Positions 1 through 8,471 of a stretch of 64,000 bases of DNA are shown here, piece by piece (within the stretch, counting starts at the first letter, position 1; each line of letters starts with the position of its first letter). The stretch spans positions 1 through 64,000 of the forward strand of contig PMTV01000054.1 of assembly GCA_003167215.1 (NCBI GenBank). The letters run 5' to 3'. The position numbers and the translations under genes were made by a program. The stretch is from Acidobacteriota bacterium (GTDB taxonomy: Bacteria > Acidobacteriota > Terriglobia > Acidiferrales > UBA7541). The notes below the pieces were generated by a model, which had not been told where the DNA came from, did no database searches, and was given only the letters and a program-made list of their open reading frames with translations.

Positions 1-2343
1 GGCGCAACAGAACAGTTCACGGCTACGGGCAAGTTTTCGGATAATTCGACGCAAAACTTGACCAGCACGGCTACCTGGAGTTCGGTGACCACCACGGTGG
101 CGACGATTGCCGCGGGCGGCTTGGCCACAGCGGTAGCAGTAGGAACGAGCCAGATTCAAGCTGTTTCGGGAGGTATTACCGGCTCAACGACTCTCACGGT
201 AACGGCCGCGACGCTGGTATCGATTGCGGTGACGCCGGCGAATCCTTCAATTGCAAAGGGCGCAACAGAACAGTTCACGGCGACCGGAACTTTCTCGGAC
301 AGTTCGACGCAAAACTTGACGAGCACGGCTACCTGGAGTTCGGTGACCACTACGGTGGCGACGATCGCCGCGGGCGGGTTGGCCACAGCAGTGGGGACAG
401 GGACAAGCACGATTAAGGCTGTTTCGGTAGGCATTACCGGCTCAACGACTCTTACAGTAACTTCCGGCACAGCATCGCTGCAGGTGCTTGTGGTAAGCCC
501 GCAAAATCCCGTAATAGCGGATAACAGCGCGACGCAGACCTTTACGGCTACGGGACACTTCAGTGACGGCAGCACGCAGAATCTGACGGACAGCGCGACA
601 TGGACATCTTCGAGTACGGGCGTGGCTACAGTGAGCGCGGCCGGAGTAGCGACCAGCAAGGCGCTGTCGGGAGGAGTGAACGCCGGGTACACGTCCATCC
701 AGGCGGTAGTGGGGGCGATAAAGGGCGTCTCTATTCTGAGTGTGACGAATCACACCAGCAACAGCAGCGGGTTTGCAGGTGTCCTTACGCAGCACAATGA
801 TATTGGGCGTACGGGACAGAATTTAAGCGAGACGGTCCTGACTCCGGCCAACGTTAACACCACAACTTTCGGCAAGAAGTTTTCGCAGGCTGTAGATGGA
901 TTTATTTACGCGCAGCCGCTGTATGTCCCGAACGTGACGATCGGTGGAAGCGTGCACAATGTGATATATGTGGCGACGGAAGGCGACAGCGTGTACGCGT
1001 TTGACGCCGACAGCAACACGGGAACGAACGCGGGATTGCTGTGGCATGCAAGCGTGATTGATACGGCGCACGGAGCGGCGGCTGGCGCAAAGACGGTGAA
1101 TATTGAGGCCACTCTCGACTCGGGCTGCTCCGATCTGATTCCACAGGTGGGTATCACGAGCACGCCGGTAATAGATCCCAGCAGCGGAACCATGTACCTC
1201 GAAGCGACGTCCGAGGAAAACGGAGCATTCATTCACCGGCTCCATGCGCTCGATATCACGACCGGCGATGAAAAAGCGCCGGGGCCAGTTGCAATCACGG
1301 CAAGAGTTCCGGGAACCGGTGCCGGCAGCAGCGGCGGGATGGTGAGTCTAGACGGACTTCATCATCTGAACCGGCCGGGTCTGTTGTGGCTGAATGGGGT
1401 TCTTTACCTTGCCTATGCATCGCATTGCGACGACGGGCCGTATCACGGCTGGCTCTTCTCTTACAACGCCGGGACGTTTACTCAAACATCTCTCCTGATC
1501 ACAACTCCCAACGGAAGTGACGGCGGTTTCTGGATGTCGGGCGCAGGCGTGGCCGGGGATTCCAACGCAAATATTTTTATTGCGTCTGGAAACGGCGACT
1601 TCGACACGACACACGTACCCGCACGAGAATTAGGCGACACGATCATGAAACTGTTCTATCCGGGCACTTCCACAATCTCTCTGCTGGACTATTTCACTCC
1701 GTACGATCAAAGCAGCCTTTCCTCAGGCGACATCGACTTAGGGTCGGGCGGTGTTTTGTTGCTTCCGGACCAAGCAGGGAGCGTTACACATGAACTAGTA
1801 GAAGTAGGGAAAGAAGGAACGATTTATGTGATCAACCGGGATCAGATGACGGCGAATAATCTGCACTACTGCCAGACAGACTGCAATAACAAGGACGCGC
1901 AGATTACGCAGGAGATTCAAGGGGAAATCAACGGGCTGTGGAGCATGCCTGCTTACTTCAACGGCATCGTTTATTTCGGAGGTGCCGGCGATAGTCTGAA
2001 GTCTTTTCCTGTAACGAGCGGGTCGTTGTCGGCCACACCCAGCGAAACTTCCAGCCATTCGTTCGGCTTTCCGGGGGCAACGCCGGCGGCTTCCGCGAAC
2101 GGAAACACAAATGGAATCATCTGGGTGATTGACACATCTGATTACGGCACGCCGGGGCCTGGGCCCGGTCCGGCAGTATTGTATGCATATGAAGCGGGCA
2201 ACCTTTCGGCGTTGTGGAACAGCAGCCTATCCGCAGGAGATGCTGCAGGGGATGCCGTAAAGTTCGCTGTTCCGACGATCGCGAACGGCAAGGTGTATAT
2301 CGGAACACAAGCCCAGCTCGATGTGTACGGAACGCTGCCATAG
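1..2343 (+). CDS. Ig-like (BIG2) repeat / beta-propeller secreted protein, 5' partial
   Basis: The reading frame is open to the first base, so the N-terminus lies outside the window; 780 residues are visible. The first ~235 residues are tandem BIG2-type Ig-like modules with recurring ATWSS, VATI and GSTTLTVT motifs. The two first modules are nearly identical at DNA level with a 258-bp period (for example the ACCTGGAGTTCGGTGACC block at 73 and 331); a third module is diverged. Residues ~255-780 look like a PQQ-type beta-propeller (VIYVATEGDSVYAFDADS, GKVYIGTQAQLDVYG). Likely an exported surface or adhesion-type protein; substrate unknown. It is convergent with ppk1, with a gap of only 13 bp. 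Family assignment is good, function is not known. Confidence 0.85.
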   Translation, partial: GATEQFTATGKFSDNSTQNLTSTATWSSVTTTVATIAAGGLATAVAVGTSQIQAVSGGITGSTTLTVTAATLVSIAVTPANPSIAKGATEQFTATGTFSDSSTQNLTSTATWSSVTTTVATIAAGGLATAVGTGTSTIKAVSVGITGSTTLTVTSGTASLQVLVVSPQNPVIADNSATQTFTATGHFSDGSTQNLTDSATWTSSSTGVATVSAAGVATSKALSGGVNAGYTSIQAVVGAIKGVSILSVTNHTSNSSGFAGVLTQHNDIGRTGQNLSETVLTPANVNTTTFGKKFSQAVDGFIYAQPLYVPNVTIGGSVHNVIYVATEGDSVYAFDADSNTGTNAGLLWHASVIDTAHGAAAGAKTVNIEATLDSGCSDLIPQVGITSTPVIDPSSGTMYLEATSEENGAFIHRLHALDITTGDEKAPGPVAITARVPGTGAGSSGGMVSLDGLHHLNRPGLLWLNGVLYLAYASHCDDGPYHGWLFSYNAGTFTQTSLLITTPNGSDGGFWMSGAGVAGDSNANIFIASGNGDFDTTHVPARELGDTIMKLFYPGTSTISLLDYFTPYDQSSLSSGDIDLGSGGVLLLPDQAGSVTHELVEVGKEGTIYVINRDQMTANNLHYCQTDCNNKDAQITQEIQGEINGLWSMPAYFNGIVYFGGAGDSLKSFPVTSGSLSATPSETSSHSFGFPGATPAASANGNTNGIIWVIDTSDYGTPGPGPGPAVLYAYEAGNLSALWNSSLSAGDAAGDAVKFAVPTIANGKVYIGTQAQLDVYGTLP

Positions 2344-2356
2344 GTTTGACCTTCTC

Positions 2357-4549
2357 TTATGCTGAAGACTTCGCGTGGGCCGGAGAGAGCGAGGTTTTTT
2401 CCGCGCCTTTCCGCGGCGCGGGGAGCTTAACGAAGCGGGGCAACGGCGGTAGTGCTTGCATGTCCTCGTGAGCTTCCGAGAAACCGATTAAAAACTCCTG
2501 AGCATTAAAGCGGAACCCATTGCGCGAGACGGAGAGAAGACCTGCTTCGCGCCCGCGAACGTAGTCTCCGCTCGGAAGCAAGTATCGAGTCTTCTCAGTA
2601 TCGGCCAGGTATGGCGAAATGACTTGGGTGAAAACCTGAGTGTATAGGGCGGGATCCTTCAACCGGAACATCACTTCGACGCGTTCGTTAATGTTGCGCT
2701 GCATCCAGTCGGCACTCCCCAGATAGACTTCGGTACTGCCTCCATTGCCAAAAGCAAAAATGCGGCTGTGTTCGAGGAACCGGCCGATGACACTTCTGAC
2801 TCGAATGCGGCTGCTGACTCCACGAACGCCAGGACGCAAAGCACAAGCACCGCGCACGATAAGTTCAATCTGCACGCCAGCCTGCGAGGCGCGATAGAGA
2901 GCCTGGATAATTCGTTCGTCGAGCAGCGCATTTACCTTCGCGAAAATGAATGCCGGGCGACCGGCGCGCGCGTGAGCGGTTTCCCGCTCAATCAAACTCA
3001 AGCAGCTTTTTCCTAAATTCAACGGTGCCACAAAAAGCGGCAGATATTGCGGGCGTTCGGAATAGGCGGTCAGATAATTGAAAACGTTTTGCACGGCGGC
3101 GGTAATACGGGCGTCGCTGGTCAGCAGACTCAGGTCGGTGTAGTAGCGGGCAGTGGAAGGATTGTAGTTCCCCGTGCCGAGATGCGCATACTGGCGGATC
3201 TTGCCGCCTCGCTCGCGGCGGGCGATGAGGGCGAGTTTGCAATGCGTTTTCAGGCCCACCAAGCCATGAAAGACCTGCACGCCGGCGTCCTGCAGATTGC
3301 GCGCCCAGCGGATGTTCGAAGCTTCATCGAAGCGCGCTTTCAGCTCCACGACAACGGCGACTTCTTTCTTGGCCGCGGCTTCAATCAAAGAGCGGACGAT
3401 GGGCGAATTTTCGCTGGTGCGGTAGAGCGTTTGCTTAATGGACAGAACGTCGGGATCCGTGGCAGCGCTTTCGATGAAGCGAACGACTGATGAATAGGAA
3501 TCGTAGGGATGGTGCAGCAAAACGTCGCGCTTTCGAATCAGCTCGAAAAGCGCGCTGGGCCCAGGCTTCAAGGCCAGTTCACGAGGAACGAACGAGCGGA
3601 ATTTAAGATCGGGGCGCGCGATGGCATCATAAAGATAGGCGATGCGCGAAAGATTGGGGGGACCATTCACGCGGAAAATTTGCCAGGGTGCCAAACGAAA
3701 ATTCGCGACCAGACGGTCGATAATTTCCTGATTAGCGCTCGCTTCTATTTCCAGGCGCACAGCTTCGCCTTTTCTGCGGCTATGAAGCTGAGCGTCGACG
3801 GAGTCCATAATGCTGCGCGATTCCTCCGCTTCCAAATAGAGATTGCTGTTGCGGGTAACGCGGAAAGCCGCGGCGGAGAGAACTTCGTATCCGTGATACA
3901 GGCGCTCGGCAAAGGCGTGAATGACGTCGGATAGGAAAACATATTCGACCGCGTCATTCGCAGACGGCACCTGTACCAAGCGGGGCAGGGCGCGCGGCAC
4001 GGTGACGACTCCGAGATAAGGGAGCGAACCGCGCCGTTTGGGGCACAGCAGAAATGCCAAACAAATCGCCTTATTAATTACATGCGGGAAGGGATGAGCG
4101 GGATCAATGGTGACCGGCGTGAGCAGCGGCTCCACGGCTTTTGTATAAAAATTGCCGATGTGGGCGCGTGCAGCGGGCCGCAAGGCACGCATGTTAACCA
4201 CACGAATCGATTCGTCAACGAGCCCAGGAACGAGATCTTCCCGCCAGCAATCATACTGAGCATTTACGAATGCATGGGTTCGAACGGCAAGTTCGGTGAG
4301 TACTTCGCGCGGCGTGCGGCCATCGGGGCCGGGGTCTTTGATGCCGTGTTCGACCTGCTGCAAAAGCCCCGCGACTCGGACTTCGACGAATTCGTCGAGA
4401 TTGCTTGCTGTGATGGCTAGAAATTTCACGCGCTCAAGGAGCGGATTCTTTGCATCGCGCGCTTCTTCAAGCACGCGCTCGTTGAACTGCAGCCAGGAAA
4501 AATGACGATTCAAAAATAAATGGGGAGCTGCCAGCTTGTTCCGCGCCAT
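2357..4549 (-). CDS. ppk1: Polyphosphate kinase (PPK1)
   Basis: Polymerises the gamma-phosphate of ATP into inorganic polyphosphate, reversibly. The 730-residue length is normal for PPK1. The N-terminal domain opens with the family pattern LFLNRHFSWLQFNERVLEEA and ASNLDEFVEVR. The autophosphorylated histidine lies in YAHLGTGNYN at about residue 454, and HHPYDSYSSVV at about 345 belongs to the same catalytic half. The ATG at 4549 follows GAGGCGAGC, an acceptable ribosome site. It is a single gene, distant from the pst/pho genes at 41-49 kb although functionally linked to phosphate storage. No Pho-box-like repeat was seen in its upstream region. Confidence 0.97.
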   Translation of the reverse strand: MARNKLAAPHLFLNRHFSWLQFNERVLEEARDAKNPLLERVKFLAITASNLDEFVEVRVAGLLQQVEHGIKDPGPDGRTPREVLTELAVRTHAFVNAQYDCWREDLVPGLVDESIRVVNMRALRPAARAHIGNFYTKAVEPLLTPVTIDPAHPFPHVINKAICLAFLLCPKRRGSLPYLGVVTVPRALPRLVQVPSANDAVEYVFLSDVIHAFAERLYHGYEVLSAAAFRVTRNSNLYLEAEESRSIMDSVDAQLHSRRKGEAVRLEIEASANQEIIDRLVANFRLAPWQIFRVNGPPNLSRIAYLYDAIARPDLKFRSFVPRELALKPGPSALFELIRKRDVLLHHPYDSYSSVVRFIESAATDPDVLSIKQTLYRTSENSPIVRSLIEAAAKKEVAVVVELKARFDEASNIRWARNLQDAGVQVFHGLVGLKTHCKLALIARRERGGKIRQYAHLGTGNYNPSTARYYTDLSLLTSDARITAAVQNVFNYLTAYSERPQYLPLFVAPLNLGKSCLSLIERETAHARAGRPAFIFAKVNALLDERIIQALYRASQAGVQIELIVRGACALRPGVRGVSSRIRVRSVIGRFLEHSRIFAFGNGGSTEVYLGSADWMQRNINERVEVMFRLKDPALYTQVFTQVISPYLADTEKTRYLLPSGDYVRGREAGLLSVSRNGFRFNAQEFLIGFSEAHEDMQALPPLPRFVKLPAPRKGAEKTSLSPAHAKSSA

Positions 4550-4668
4550 GCTCGCCTCAGACGCTTAGACTATCAGGATACGCAGAAGGAAAGCATTACA
4601 GGCATGTGACGCGGGCTGGGCCGGTTCCGGAGTAGGAACGGATCGAGGATTCCGGTAAATAAGGGTCC

Positions 4669-4848
4669 CTAGGCGTTTACGTATTCGACGATAATCCCTT
4701 TGCTCTGCGAGTAAATTAAATACTCGCCGGGCGCAATGGCTTCCAGCCGATCTACTCGCACGCGCGCTTCCTCGATTCCCGGTACCGCAGTGATCCAGAG
4801 AGGCCTGCCGTTTTGAAGCCGCTTAAAAATATCGAAATTCGTCTCCAT
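4669..4848 (-). CDS. Small conserved-looking protein, paralogue of the gene at 5027-5212
   Basis: A 59-residue protein starting METNFDIFKRL. I chose the ATG at 4848 because TCGGAGG sits 5 bases upstream; an in-frame start further upstream has no ribosome site and would add an unlikely Cys-rich leader. It resembles the next gene: both have D-I-F-(K/R)-x-L-x-x-G-x-PLWI, then an acidic helix with EA, then a beta-like tail (YLIYSQSKGIIVEY here). No membrane segment or catalytic motif is visible. The function is unknown; it may be a small soluble stress or regulatory protein. Confidence 0.7.
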   Translation of the reverse strand: METNFDIFKRLQNGRPLWITAVPGIEEARVRVDRLEAIAPGEYLIYSQSKGIIVEYVNA

Positions 4849-5026
4849 GAAAACCTCCGAACACTTTGTATTTTCTTCGATGCACACGCCTAATAGGGCA
4901 CATGGGTGGCCATGGGGGGTCTCCAATTACCATCTTAGATTCTTACACTTAGAGGGGCATACATTGTTCTATTGAGGAAATTTCTTCTTTCTACCAGCGT
5001 ATCCGGAGTACCAGGGTGGGGAGTAG

Positions 5027-5212
5027 TCAGGAGAGAGGTTGAGTGCTGAAAACGACCTCGCCGGTGGAAGCGTCACGCACAAAATATGCCGCTGCGGATT
5101 GGGAGACCAGCAGTTTTATTTGTTCCTTAGCTTCGCTCAATGAAACAACGTCAGCGATCCAGAGCGGATTGCCGTCATCGAGTTTGCGGAAGATATCGTA
5201 TCCTAGGCTCAT
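5027..5212 (-). CDS. Small conserved-looking protein, paralogue of the gene at 4669-4848
   Basis: A 61-residue protein beginning MSLGYDIFRKLDDGNPLWIA. AGAGGT precedes the ATG. It shares the DIF-x-x-L-x-x-G-x-PLWI-x-x-V pattern and an EA-containing helix with the gene just downstream, so the two probably arose by duplication. It is divergent from the CRP-family regulator at 5407, and the intergenic region between them holds a perfect 10-bp inverted repeat. The function is unknown. The PLWI core followed by a short C-terminal strand suggests one small alpha/beta domain. Confidence 0.7.
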   Translation of the reverse strand: MSLGYDIFRKLDDGNPLWIADVVSLSEAKEQIKLLVSQSAAAYFVRDASTGEVVFSTQPLS

Positions 5213-5309
5213 GGACCTCTGCCGGCGACGTATATGTATTTTACGGATCCCTTGCGGCCTACCAGGATTAAAGAACGCGAAGGACCAGGCATACTAAGCA
5301 GGTTCGAAG

Positions 5310-5358
5310 GATTTGTCTGTTCAATGTTAGACAGACAAATCTGAATTCGTCAGACAAG
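5310..5358. promoter_or_regulatory. Inverted repeat with third half-site upstream of CRP-family gene
   Basis: GATTTGTCTG (5310-5319) and CAGACAAATC (5332-5341) are perfect complements separated by 12 bases. A further copy of the half-site, CAGACAAG, lies at 5351-5358, 19 bases on. The site lies between the divergent small gene (start 5212) and the regulator (start 5407), as expected for an operator, possibly autoregulatory. It does not match the classical CRP or FNR half-sites. No T-run follows, so a terminator is less likely. Confidence 0.5.
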
Positions 5359-5406
5359 ATACCGGTTCCGTGATAATTCAGAATCCATCGTAGGAACTGC
5401 TTTTGG

Positions 5407-6072
5407 ATGCGCGGGGAGGACATGACTTCAAGCAAGCCGTGTAATACGACAAAAGCGCTTTTTCCATCGGCGCTGCCACCCGGAAAGAGTGTGGATTACT
5501 TGCCAGACAAGACCATTTTCTCGCAGGGGGACGAGTGCAAGGCCGTGCACTACATCAGACAAGGGGTAGTGAAGCTCGTACTCGTTTCCAAACGCGGAAG
5601 AAGCGGTGTGCTCGGTTTCCTAGGAAGGAGGGATTTCTTTGGCGAGGGATGTATCAGCGGCCATGCCAATTACCAGACTTCAGCAATCGCAGTGGTGGCC
5701 AGCACGATTCTGGAGATCGATCGAAAGAAGATGATTGAAATAATCGAAAAAGAGCCCCACGTTTGCACCCAGTTCATTAATTATCTGCTATCGCGCAATC
5801 ACCGCATCGAGCAAGATCTGATCGACCACTTGTTTAACTCAAGCGAAAAAAGGCTGGCGCGCGTGCTTTTGTTGCTCATGGAGTACGAGAAAGGGAACGA
5901 AAACCTGTCGATCATTCAGAGAGTGAACCAGGACACGCTGGCGGAAATGGTGGGCACAACGCGCCCGCGGGTGAATTTTTTCATGAATAAATTCAGGAAA
6001 CTGGGATACATCCACTACGACCACAACGGCGGGCTGGAAGTTTATCAATCGCTATCAAAAATATTGCAATAG
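5407..6072 (+). CDS. CRP/FNR-family transcriptional regulator
   Basis: A 221-residue regulator with an N-terminal cyclic-nucleotide-binding-type beta-barrel (about residues 25-140; IFSQGDECKAVHYIRQGVVKL, GRRDFFGEGC) and a C-terminal winged helix (about 165-215; QDTLAEMVGTTRPRVNFFMNKF). The recognition helix TRPRVNFFMNKFRKLG is typical of the family. It lacks the N-terminal cysteine cluster of FNR, so an iron-sulphur sensor is not supported; the ligand is unknown. The start could be ATG 5407 or ATG 5422; a GGGGAGG lies very close to the second. The inverted repeat at 5310-5341 is a candidate autoregulatory site. Confidence 0.9.
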   Translation: MRGEDMTSSKPCNTTKALFPSALPPGKSVDYLPDKTIFSQGDECKAVHYIRQGVVKLVLVSKRGRSGVLGFLGRRDFFGEGCISGHANYQTSAIAVVASTILEIDRKKMIEIIEKEPHVCTQFINYLLSRNHRIEQDLIDHLFNSSEKRLARVLLLLMEYEKGNENLSIIQRVNQDTLAEMVGTTRPRVNFFMNKFRKLGYIHYDHNGGLEVYQSLSKILQ

Positions 6073-6140
6073 GTTCTAACGTTTGCTGGCGTCGATCCAT
6101 CCGGCGAAAGTCTTGCGATGCATTACTGCTTGCGAGGCAC

Positions 6141-6689
6141 CTACTGTGTCGAGCTGGCTTTTTGATTCTTGACCTGCAGCTCATTCACTACTTGCTGAAC
6201 GTTGGGAACTCCGGCCGCGACTTTTTCCACCAGGGAGCGCTTGGACTGCGAATTCACCTCTCCGGTTAACGTAACGACGCCGTTTTTCACGCTGTAATTT
6301 ACATCCTTTTTAAATCTGTTCTGAACCAACGCAGCATCCAGGTTTTGCTCGATGCCTTTGTCCAGGTCAGAATTGATTGTCTTAGCGTCGCCGGCGCCAG
6401 GACCTGGAGGAACCACGGCGATCTCATCGGCAACCACCTGCGAGCCAGCAATGGACCTGGCGATGGATTCAGCTTGAGACTTGTCAGTATCTGAGGCTAC
6501 TTGCCCGGTCAATGTCACCACGCCTTTATCGCGGTCCTGACTAACCTTCACGTCGTGCAGATTTGATTGGTCGAGGGATTTTCTGATGCTGTCAGTGACA
6601 TCTGGGGATTTCCTGGCACCGTCGGAACATGCGAACAGGCATGCGATTGCGACGATGGTGAGGAATACCAAGAAGGATTTCGAATTCAT
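6141..6689 (-). CDS. BON-domain lipoprotein
   Basis: A 182-residue protein with a signal peptide and lipobox (FLTIVAIACLFAC, Cys at about residue 22), so probably a lipid-anchored periplasmic or outer-membrane protein. Two BON domains follow: one at about 30-95 (DKGVVTLTGQVASDTDKSQA) and one at about 105-175 (KNGVVTLTGEVNSQSKRSLV). BON domains are associated with phospholipid binding and osmotic or envelope stress proteins of the OsmY type. AAGGAGA precedes the ATG. The neighbours (Lys-rich protein, ferritin-like, YtxH) fit a general stress context. Confidence 0.9.
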   Translation of the reverse strand: MNSKSFLVFLTIVAIACLFACSDGARKSPDVTDSIRKSLDQSNLHDVKVSQDRDKGVVTLTGQVASDTDKSQAESIARSIAGSQVVADEIAVVPPGPGAGDAKTINSDLDKGIEQNLDAALVQNRFKKDVNYSVKNGVVTLTGEVNSQSKRSLVEKVAAGVPNVQQVVNELQVKNQKASSTQ

Positions 6690-6961
6690 TTCGTCTCCTT
6701 GAAAATAACGACGCGCAGGCTAACGGCTAGAAGGGGAACCCACATGCCTTCCGTCTCGCGCGCCGCAACAATACGCGCGGACCTCGGAGGGATCAATCGG
6801 GGACTTACCTTAGAAATGCGCGTAACTTTTGGTAGCAAACGCGTAGAGCACAACATCGAATGAAGCGAAGATTTCCCGAAAAATTCCCGGCTTGCCGAAA
6901 CGAAAAGCGGCGGGCGCTGGAACGCATGAGCGGTGCGGCTCAGTTGCCTGCCGGAAAAATC

Positions 6962-7231
6962 CTAGCGTCTGGATTTTTTGCGAGTGGTGCGCTTGCGGGC
7001 TGCTGATTTGCTCTTGCGCTTGGATTTTTTCGCCGGCCGCTTTTTCTTTGCGGCTTTAGCGCGAGGACGGCGTTTAGGGGTTGCCTTTTTTCGCGGAGAC
7101 GAGCTTGATACGACGTTTACTTTGGCGGCGACGGTACCAAGCGTGGAACCAATGGTACGCGCAACACTCGTGAGGATATCTTCTTCTTTGGCGAGAAAAG
7201 TCTCTACTTTTCCGTCCGGGCCGTCAGTCAT
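6962..7231 (-). CDS. Small protein with Lys/Arg-rich, histone H1-like C-terminal tail
   Basis: An 89-residue protein. The first ~40 residues form an ordinary acidic-to-neutral segment (TFLAKEEDILTSVARTIGS). The remaining ~45 residues are almost all Lys, Arg, Ala, Pro and Ser (KKATPKRRPRAKAAKKKRPA), as in bacterial histone H1-like proteins. The likely role is nucleic-acid or polyanion binding; polyphosphate is another conceivable partner. AGGAGA lies 7 bases before the ATG. It is directly followed on the genome by the ferritin-like gene on the same strand and may be co-transcribed with it. The exact function is not established. Confidence 0.75.
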   Translation of the reverse strand: MTDGPDGKVETFLAKEEDILTSVARTIGSTLGTVAAKVNVVSSSSPRKKATPKRRPRAKAAKKKRPAKKSKRKSKSAARKRTTRKKSRR

Positions 7232-7287
7232 TGAAATCTCCTGTTGAATTCTCGACGTTCGATAGCCACCGCTTGCATCTGCACGTT

Positions 7288-7779
7288 CTACTTCTTTGGA
7301 CCAGTCTCCGAGCCGATCTTCGGGACGTCTTCTCCCAAAGCTGTAGCCAAAGCGATTTGGTGATCTTGTTCGTCCATGAGGATCTCGCGAATGTGTTCAG
7401 CCATTGAAAACTCACCCAGCGCTTCGCATTGACGCACGCGGTCGCGATAGTTGCGGATGGTTGTAGTCTCGTTCTCCAGGTCGAACTTGAGCATGTCCCG
7501 AGCCTTTTCGGAAGTGCGGACAGGCTTAGGCTGAGTGGTGGGCATGCCGCCGAGATAGTCAATTTGATTCGAGATGATCAACGCGTGGCTGAGCTCTTCG
7601 CCGGCGTGTTTCTCCAGCTCGCCCGCGATGTTCATGTATTCGGCGCCCTTCAACACCTGCGAATAAATCACGTAGGAAATAATGGCCTGGTATTCCCGAG
7701 CCAGGTCTTCATTCAAAAGATCAATCAGCTCTTTGCGCGTCAGGTTCTTGGGACTCGGCGAAGCGGCTTCTTCCTTCAT
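7288..7779 (-). CDS. Ferritin-like / bacterioferritin-type protein
   Basis: A 163-residue four-helix protein. Di-iron type residues are visible: Glu in LAREYQAIISY (about 28), E-x-x-H in ELEKHAGEELSHA (about 55-66), Glu in DLENETTTIRNY (about 102) and E-x-x-x-D-E-x-x-H in IREILMDEQDHQIA (about 130-142). It probably oxidises and stores or detoxifies iron; it could equally be a Dps-like or rubrerythrin-like di-iron protein. The ATG follows GGGGGAGATCGAA. It sits in a group of small stress-type genes. Confidence 0.88.
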   Translation of the reverse strand: MKEEAASPSPKNLTRKELIDLLNEDLAREYQAIISYVIYSQVLKGAEYMNIAGELEKHAGEELSHALIISNQIDYLGGMPTTQPKPVRTSEKARDMLKFDLENETTTIRNYRDRVRQCEALGEFSMAEHIREILMDEQDHQIALATALGEDVPKIGSETGPKK

Positions 7780-7982
7780 TTCGATCTCCCCCTAGCGGAA
7801 GCTTCCGTGCGCCGATTCAATCCGGCGGTGTCGATTTGGCCTCCGTGGCACTGCATACTTTAGAGGCTCAAAGCGGTAACGTCAAATGCGCGTGACGTGG
7901 GAGCGGCGCTGGCGCGATTGCGATAAGCCGAGCGGGAGAATGGTAAGTTCCCCATTCCCCGCGGAAGCGCACGAATTCCAAT

Positions 7983-8291
7983 TTAGGCAGACGCTTTTTT
8001 GGCGTCGCGATAGGCGCGTTCGCCTGCGTCGGCTGCATCTCTCACGTAGCCCGTGGCGTCGTCGACATTTTTCTTCACATAGTCGGTGGCATCGTCCACA
8101 GTTCTCTGAGCGCGGCGAACCCACTTCCGGCCACTAGAGACCGCTCCGTCGAGCGTATCTTGCGCGCCGCCCGCTATCTGATCGCGAGTGTCTTCTCCAG
8201 ATTGTGGCGCAAACAAAATTCCCAGCGCAGCTCCCACGCCAATTCCCACAACGAACGCCGAAACAGTTTCCGACCAACCCATGCGTTTCAT
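7983..8291 (-). CDS. YtxH-domain protein
   Basis: A 102-residue protein with one N-terminal membrane segment (AFVVGIGVGAALGILFAPQSG, about residues 11-31) ending in the FAPQSGEDTR signature of YtxH-like general stress proteins. The rest is a charged, alanine-rich helix with repeated VDDATxYV units (DDATDYVKKNVDDATGYV). The ATG follows GGAGGCTTT, the same leader as the DJ-1/PfpI gene at 14001. The role is probably in envelope stress; the molecular function is not known. Confidence 0.88.
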   Translation of the reverse strand: MKRMGWSETVSAFVVGIGVGAALGILFAPQSGEDTRDQIAGGAQDTLDGAVSSGRKWVRRAQRTVDDATDYVKKNVDDATGYVRDAADAGERAYRDAKKASA

Positions 8292-8471
8292 AAAGCCTCC
8301 ATTTAAAGTAGCTAGAATGTTTCCCTGATTGCAACACCGTTCAACCTGCTATCGGCTCAATCGGTCCAAACCTTTACGTTAAGAGATTAGACTACAGTTG
8401 CGTCAGGCTCGGGGCCATACAATGAACGACGTAGTTTGGCCGTCAGCTTGCCGTATTGCAGCTCGACGGGG

